Below are positions 57,967 through 64,000 of a stretch of 64,000 nt of DNA, piece by piece (positions within the stretch are counted from its first letter, which is position 1; each line of letters opens with the position of its first letter). A model generated the notes under the pieces. That model made no database searches. It was not told the origin of the DNA and saw only the letters and a program-made list of their open reading frames with translations. A program made the translations under genes and the position numbers. Origin of the DNA: Plectosphaerella cucumerina (taxonomy: Eukaryota; Ascomycota; Sordariomycetes; Glomerellales; Plectosphaerellaceae); NCBI GenBank assembly GCA_020746995.1, contig JAGPXD010000001.1:5828001-5892000 (forward strand), given 5' to 3'.

Positions 57967-59908
57967 ATGGCCCGACCGCGGCGGCGGCGCGTTGCCTATC
58001 CGGAAGGCCGGCGAGAGCGGCGACGCGGCCGACATGTCGCTGTCGTCATTGTAGAAGCTGGTCGCCATAGAGGGCGTCGGTAGGTTGCTGCCGGTTGTCG
58101 GATTGTTATTATTGATGCTGCTGCTGATGTTGCCGCCGCCACCGCTGCCGGTCTGGGGTGCCATCCAGGGGGCGATCTGGAAGGGTGATCCGGCGGCGGA
58201 GGATGAGGAGGGAGACGGGCTCTGGTTCGGATGGCTGCGACCGCCAGAGGGATCGAGGACGGCGAGGTCGCGACGATAGTTGTGCAGGTCACTCAGGCGA
58301 CGATGAGAGTCTCGTTCTCGGAAGGAGGCATTGGGAAGCGAGGTCGAAGCTGGCGACAGGGCGCCGCGCGGGACGGCGGCATGGGTCGAGGTGGGAGAGA
58401 TGGGCGGCGGCGACGTCGAGAATGAGGATGATGATGGGCCGGACACGGAGGAGGAATCTCTGAAGGGCCTGCAGGAGAGGAGGACAAGTGGTGAGCGAGG
58501 CGCGGCGCGGCAACGGCTATTCGTACGGCAAAAGCAGGGGCCCAGTCAATCAGCAGCCGCCTCCAACATGAACGACCTGGAGCAGGGGACAAAGCACAGG
58601 ACAGGACAGGCAGAACAGGAGCAACAGCTGAGGGTCCAGGTCCCTGAAGGCAGGGGGCATGGGGGCAAGGGGGCAAGGGGGGTTGCCGGCCCTATTCGTA
58701 CTTGGGTCAGGCCGGCGGCTACTAGGCCTAGGTGATCATAGGCTCCGGGGTTGTGCTGTGCTCTGTGCTCTGTGCTTTGCTCTCCAGTCGGCCCGCTCGC
58801 AGTGTGTTACTATTTTGCTGCTGAAAGCTGGGGCTGGAACTGGGGCTGGGGCAAGGGTTTGGGGCTGGACTGGACAAGGACCAGGACAGCGAAAGAGAGC
58901 GCGCATCTTCGGTAGGGGACTGCGAGCCGGAAGAGAAGCGGACAAGCGAGTCCAGGAGATGTTTTGGAAGGGGCAGGGAGGTTTGGGGATCACCGGTTGC
59001 TCAGGCCAAACTGATGGGGGCGGAGAGGGACCAGGAGGGGGGCTGAAGAAGGGGGCGCCCGCGACGGGAGGCGGGACGGGACACCTCAGTGTCTCGTCCA
59101 CCGGGCCACATGTCTCTCTCTGTCTTGAGTCCGTGTCCGCGTCCGTGTCTTGGCTGGGCGGAGGTGATACTGTCAAGATAGACCGGACCAGTCGCCCCCA
59201 AAACCTATGCCGTGAGGACACCCGTGCCAGCACGAGGTCTCGACAAGCGGCTGGTGATAAGGCAAAGGGTCAAGGAAATAAGGCAAGCCAGCCACACCGA
59301 GGCGAAGGGTAGCGAAGGAGGGAAATCAGGAGGAGAGGAACACTCGCCAGCTTGACTGCTTGCTTGGGGAGAGGGAGGCCAGTGCGGCGACAAACATGAC
59401 ATATCATGGGCCTTGCCATGTTTGCCATGCGACAGCCCAGTCCAAGCCAGACCAGACGAAAATAGCGCCCCCACGAGTCGGGGTTCCCAAGGGAAACAGA
59501 CCGTGCAGGAGTCATAACAAAACTTGACGAGACGGAAAGGGGGGGGAAGGGGGCCAGGCGCGCACGGCTTGGGACGAGAAACCGGGGCCCATCTTGAAAG
59601 ATGCAAGCGCCGCAACAAACTCCAAGACATGAGAGACGCACACCACACACTGACCTCCATCGCGGCGGGCGCCCGTAGTCCTCGGACTTCAGGCGCGTGG
59701 GTGACCGGAAGGTCGACGCAAAGGGGATTGCATGGCCGGCTGGGGTCGGTTGCTGCTTGGATGGCGGAGATGGCCGGATCGTGGCGGACGAGTGCGAGCT
59801 GGTGACGCTGGCGGCACTGCTGCCCTCGGGTGGTTGCGCCGCGCCTGGTATCGGGGAACCTGAGGGAAGGGCAGTGCCGGGGTGCACTCCGGGCTCGTGG
59901 CCCGTCAT
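51100..59908 (-). CDS. cyr1: Adenylate cyclase (fungal Ras/LRR/PP2C/class III type)
   Basis: Membrane-associated enzyme making cAMP from ATP, the input to protein kinase A (Neurospora CR-1, Magnaporthe MAC1, yeast Cyr1). Exons: 59908-59655, 58468-57568 and 56814-51100, in phase, 2289 residues, close to the size of CR-1. Residues 1-730 are Ser/Pro-rich, with an 11-Gln tract at 253-263. A Ras-association domain lies at about 737-837 (NYCIRVFKTDNTF), leucine-rich repeats at about 875-1490 and a PP2C-like domain at about 1540-1820. The class III cyclase domain is near 1880-2080, with metal-binding Asp1887 (FTDIKNSTN) and Asp1930 (EGDAFMVSF). The tail is acidic. Introns are 1186 and 753 bp. The joins WRPFRDSSS and YQNSDDIARY are in phase, but exon 1 and its start are inferred, not proven. 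Confidence 0.95.
57934..57966 (-). repeat. Polyglutamine-coding CAG/CAA tract in adenylate cyclase
   Basis: Eleven consecutive Gln codons, mixed CAG and CAA, in the disordered N-terminal part of the adenylate cyclase (residues 253-263). Confidence 0.9.
58469..59654 (-). other. Unusually long (1186-bp) first intron of adenylate cyclase
   Basis: Inferred from donor AG/GTCAGT at 59654 and acceptor CTCCTGCAG ending at 58469, which join in phase 2/1. It is strongly strand-biased, C-rich on the transcribed strand, with near-repeated ggggctgg units around 58822-58868. A further small exon inside cannot be excluded. Confidence 0.6.
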
Positions 59909-62900
59909 TGTCACCGCGAGGTGGACAGGGGCCCGGCGGCCATGTCAGTATGGATGGGCGAGGGGCGAGAGTCGACGAGGAGGATTGATGAGTTTGGTGG
60001 CTAGGTGCGTCGAGGCAAGACGAGGCGGTGGACGGTCGTGCGATCAAGCTGGATGCGAGGGTGGAGGCGAGGGCGGCACAGGCGTGTGTGTACCTCTCAG
60101 TGGTGGTGAGCTTCGAGGATCGCGAACAATGAATCGTCGTCGTGTGTTGTTGTTGGGGGTGGCGGGAAGGGGGATGTTTGTGAGATTGACGACGGCGAAA
60201 ACGGACGGGCGATGTCAGGTGAGAAAGCAACGAGTCTGGATGCACACGCGAAATATTGTTATATCATGCAAGTAAGTAGCAATAAGCAGATAGGTAGAAA
60301 TAAGGAAGCAAGCGAGCCGAGCTGAGGCGGCGAGGGCTTGGTGGTACCTCTGGGACACGGAGTGGCTCAAGAGCAGGACCAGATTCGGGTGGCTTCAGGC
60401 CAATATGCAAGCCTGGGCCAGCATTACCGCCATCTCACCCGCTTCCGTCGGGGACCGATCAAGTTGCAGCACAGCAACACAATTGGGATGGTGATACTTT
60501 GCGCCTAAACTGGAGCAGCAACTTGGACCCCTCTTCGGCCTGCCCTCCGGTCACCTACAAACACAACAGGGGATGATGACAATATTTCCTATCCCAGAAA
60601 GGGGCACCGACCGCGAGCCCTCGAGCCAAAGTTTGGCTTGGGTCGACGCGGCGTTGGTAGATCATTCTACCGCGCGAGGAGGGGGGGGGGCAAGGCCAAC
60701 AAAAAATAAGGGCAGGGTTCGCAGACAGCTATGCCAAGTGCTGTCTCCGTCTGAGGCGATGCGATGTGACGGATACAGGACGGGGGCAGGACGGGCGGGC
60801 GGTGACAAGCGTCAGCCTCAAAAGCCAAGCAACCACTGCACGTCACAGTCACAGTCACAGTCCCAGTCGTTGGCGCTGGCGCCGACGCCGGTCCTCGCTG
60901 GCGGGCGCTTGGGCGCCATCAACCGCACGGTGACAACTCAACTTGAACCCCGGATGCCGCCGAGCTAGCGGCGGACGGGCGCAGCAGCAGTGGCAGCATC
61001 TTTGCAGCAGCAGCAGCTATCAGGAAACTCGGGGTACTTGCGTGCGCGTGCCGGGCGAAGCTATGCCCATCAACAGCCATGGCTCTGATAATCAGTGTAG
61101 TGTAAACTCGCAAGGTGGCACCACGTCGCTGGTACGTTCCATGGCGCGCCGCTCACTCACTCGTCGCATGGTCCATGCCTTGATCGGTCGTGAAGCAGGT
61201 CGATCACCGTTCAAGTTCAGGTTCCCCGGCAAGCCAGGTTCCAACTGGACGGGCCATCCCCCTCGTCCAAATCCCACCCGTTGTGCCAGTGCAATGCTCC
61301 CCTTCCTCGGTTTTGCACATCACTCGTTCCCCCATTCGGGACCCGATCGGCAGACACAGAGTTTCCTCTTGGCTGCGGCCTCACATCCATCTACAGCTCA
61401 TCAGCACCAGCACCAACACCAACACCGAAATCAGGGAGCTGCAGCTGCTCGAGCTGCCGGCACTATTGCTTCTGCCACCCACCTTGGAGCTCCGATGTGA
61501 TGTGGCGACAAGTCATCCATCGTACAAAGCTTGTCTCCGGGGCCCAGGGTCGGCAGTAAGCTCCAGCGAATGATCCCGTCAACCCCCTCCCTGCCGCCGT
61601 GGCCGTGCTTCCGCCATTGGCACAACCCCCGGCCCCCCTGTCCTGCCCCCCTTAGCTGCTGATCAGAGCTGGAAGCCTATCGCCTGGTGTGCTGTTCCCC
61701 GCCTGCCCCGTGAAGGCCTAGGGGGGCTTGATCTCTAGGGCTAGGCGTTATCCGGAAGCCCGAGCCGATCTTTTAGAGGGTGTCTGCCGTGTGGAGGGTG
61801 TGCCCCCTCTGCCTAGCTTTGGGCACTCGTAGCTTTCCACCACAGAGGATCGGCCCCCGTGACGGGAAAAAGGTGCCACGGCTCGTCAAAATGACAACGT
61901 GATTCGGCCCCGAAAGGCTCGCCGAGGGCGGTCGGATGGCGCCGGCCCCAGATGCCACTTTTCATCCCAAAACCCAGGCTGCCGGTCTAGCAGTGTCTGG
62001 GCCTAGAGGGCGAAGAAAGCTTTCGGGTGCGAAAGGGCTATTGCAGAGTTGCTCCCTCATTCCCGAGCTTCCGAAATCCGGAACATCTTTGTACAGCGAC
62101 ACAGCCGCGCAGCATGCCAACCAGTACAAGTGACGGATGGGCATAGCTGCCAGGTCCAAGTACCAGTGGACATGAATCACATGCTGCTTCCCAGGTTGGC
62201 ACGAGGTTCCTCTTGCTCTTCGTATTCCCGGTGATCTCCTCTTGTCCCCTTTGTCGTCCGGATCAACGGCTGGGAGATCAGCCGGATGTTGGAGACGGGA
62301 AGCGGCGCCCCGGCTTGGTGATATGTTTGCTCGCCATGGTCATGATGGGCAGACATCGTTTGGCGGAGGAGCACTTGCCGGTGGCGACTTTGTTCGACCG
62401 CGGCGCAGCATTCAGAGTTGAACATGTCCACCTACCAGAGCCAAGTATTTCTCCTCCATGCCTGCACTGTCAGTTGCGTGCCGGTCCAACAGTGATGTGT
62501 TGGCTAGTTCGGGCTGTCTGTCTTCTTAGGGTCCTGAAGGGGGGGCTGCTCCCGTCCGGCCCCGACACGGCCGGGGGCTCGCCGGCGCCGGCTCCGGATT
62601 CTCCAGGGGGTGGGTGCGGGTGGCCTGACGGGGCGACCCCGCGCAAGGTGCAACGGTATTCGGTCGGAGAAAATGTCGGACTCTTGATCGGACGCGGACC
62701 GGAGAGCAGCGCACAATTCTGTCGAGAGGGGGCCAGGTCAAATTTATTAGGGGCCTCAACGATATTTAAGTCGAGGAGTCCGAGTTGTGGTTGCTGAATT
62801 CAGAGACCGAGGGGAAACAGGCGAGATAGAAGGCGTTAATCTTCGTGGTGCAGGCGGGAAACACAACACCAAGAGGCGGCTGTGGTGATGTCGGGGGATC

Positions 62901-63390
62901 AGATCACCAACCCATTCCCGAGACATCCGCTCGTCCCCCTTGGCTGGTTCGAATGCACAGAGGACCAGAATCCCCTAGTTGCTATCGGATTGTCAGCTTC
63001 CATGGTGCTGTTGACACGAGTCCTCACCTGCAATCTGATACATACTTCGAGCCTCGCATCATCCTGATTGGCCTGTATCGTCAGGAAAGCTCGCACAATC
63101 TTTCGCAGAAAACGAGACGAGCAGATGATGCTGCAAAGGGAGACTTGGAAATGAACCAAGAAACGGTGCCGCGAGCTGTCGGGCGGCCCCACGTCGTGGA
63201 GAAGGTCGAGTCCAAGGAAGGGACGATCAAGTGTGGTCGCGTCACGTATAAGTGAGGAAGGCACCCCCCCTCTCTCTACTTTCCTGCCGTGCTGAGGTAC
63301 TGCCACCACCAAACACCGTCGCACCGCCGAAACTCGACACCCGGCATCCTCCTTCACATCTCCCGTCCCCCCCTCGACACAGTCCTCGCC
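59909..63390. other. Divergent intergenic region, adenylate cyclase / alpha-glucosidase
   Basis: This 3.5-kb region should hold the promoter and long leader of the adenylate cyclase and the promoter of the glucosidase. Short repeats include gtcaca units at 60842-60866 and caccaa units near 61401-61428. An AT-rich element (aaatttattagg, gatatttaag) lies at about 62740-62770. One CGG-N8-CGG site lies at 62557-62570. No supported gene. Confidence 0.5.
62557..62570 (+). promoter_or_regulatory. CGG-N8-CGG site upstream of alpha-glucosidase (AmyR-type spacing)
   Basis: Two direct CGG triplets separated by exactly eight bases, 821 bp before the glucosidase start. In Aspergillus this spacing is bound by AmyR, which activates amylase and alpha-glucosidase genes. 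The surroundings are very GC-rich, so a chance match is quite possible. Confidence 0.2.
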
Positions 63391-64000
63391 ATGACTCTCA
63401 ACGGTCGGGTCATTGGCAACGCCTCCGGCTCTGTCGCCGCATCCCAGCGCCGCAGCTGGTGGAAGGAGACGTCCGTCTACCAGATCTACCCCGCCTCCTT
63501 CCAAGACACGACCGGCACCGGTGTTGGAGACCTCAAAGGCATCATCTCCAGGGTCGACTACCTCCATGCTCTAGGCGTCGAGACCGTTTGGCTCTGTCCC
63601 ATCTTCGAGAGCCCTCAGGTCGACATGGGATACGACATCAGCAACTACCGTGTTATCGACCCCCAGTATGGCACCATTGAAGATGTCGATACCCTTCGCG
63701 ACGAGCTTCACAAGCGCGGCATGAAGCTTGTCCTCGACCTGGTCGTTAACCACACCAGCAACCAGCACGAGTGGTTTAAGCAGTCGCGCAGCTCAAAGGA
63801 CAGCCCCTATCGCGACTGGTATGTCTGGAAGAAGCCGCGCTACGACGCAGAGGGCCGCCGCCAGCCCCCGAACAATTGGACCGCTCACTTCCAGGGTGCG
63901 ACCCCCCCCCTCTAAATCCCCTGCGCGCCCGCTGTGTTCTCCATCGTCACCACCGCTAACGCCTGAAAGGCTCCGTTTGGGAATATGACGAGACCACCGA
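63391..64000 (+). CDS. Alpha-glucosidase / maltase, GH13 family, 5' part (partial)
   Basis: Intracellular-type alpha-glucosidase or oligo-1,6-glucosidase that hydrolyses maltose and related sugars. Exon 1 is 63391-63895; exon 2 starts at 63970 and runs off the window; the join (HFQG/SVWEYDETT) is in phase. About 178 residues are seen. There is no signal peptide: after a short leader comes RSWWKETSVYQIYPASFQD, the usual start of the TIM barrel. Other GH13 landmarks are LGVETVWLCPIFESPQVDMGYDISNY and conserved region I, DLVVNHTS. The catalytic nucleophile and acid lie beyond the edge. The closest characterised class is the fungal maltase MalT/Mal1. The donor is GTGCGA. Confidence 0.94.

Noticed and set aside
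59205..60245. 346-codon minus-strand frame overlapping adenylate cyclase exon 1
   Set aside because: It begins with GTG, is Ser/Pro/His-rich and uses another frame than the exon that joins correctly to the cyclase.
1..64000. Secondary-metabolite cluster, transposon, CRISPR array, rRNA or organellar insertion
   Set aside because: No synthase, transposase, terminal repeats, spaced direct repeats or rRNA-like sequence was seen; the genes are mostly conserved nuclear housekeeping genes.

Overview
The window reads as nuclear DNA of a filamentous ascomycete (Pezizomycotina, most likely Sordariomycetes). It is GC-rich. Its genes are broken by short spliceosomal introns with fungal-type branch sites (CTGAC/CTAAC), and its proteins are typical of filamentous fungi: CreB, a CR-1/MAC1-type adenylate cyclase, a BAH-PHD chromatin protein, Fun30, DUF2406 and DUF3602. 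I cannot name the species from sequence alone. All gene models were built by hand from reading frame, splice sites and family conservation. Every internal exon junction was checked for phase.

Layout. 0-5 kb: the 5' part of glucose-6-phosphate dehydrogenase (minus strand, running off the left edge), divergent from ribosomal protein eL33. 5-10.5 kb: a gene-poor stretch. 10.5-20.8 kb: a DUF2406 protein, VMA21 (V-ATPase assembly), a Fun30/SMARCAD1-type remodeller, the mitochondrial phosphate carrier and a small CBS-domain protein. 21.4-32.4 kb, all minus strand: a lipocalin-like protein of unknown role, an SDR-like Rossmann protein lacking the catalytic Tyr, the actin capping protein beta subunit and a BAH-PHD protein. 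34.4-46.7 kb, all plus strand: Atg22, a DUF3602 (Par32-like) protein, an F-box-like protein and the deubiquitinase CreB. 47.4-50.6 kb: YOS1 and ALG12, head to head. 51.1-59.9 kb: a 2289-residue adenylate cyclase. 63.4 kb to the right edge: the 5' end of a GH13 alpha-glucosidase.

The genes are mostly housekeeping and do not form one pathway or a biosynthetic cluster. Loose themes are secretory and vacuolar membrane function (VMA21, YOS1, ALG12, Atg22) and carbon/nutrient control (G6PDH, CreB, adenylate cyclase, alpha-glucosidase, Par32-like). I found no transposon, rRNA, CRISPR array, convincing tRNA or novel multi-gene system.

The most unusual signal is in gene architecture. Four unrelated genes carry microexons of 10, 14, 21 and 22 nt. 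The 14-nt exon of creB ends inside the catalytic cysteine codon. Two genes need GC-AG introns to keep their conserved frame. The adenylate cyclase has introns of 1186 and 753 bp, and the DUF3602 gene has a 440-bp intron with nested inverted repeats.
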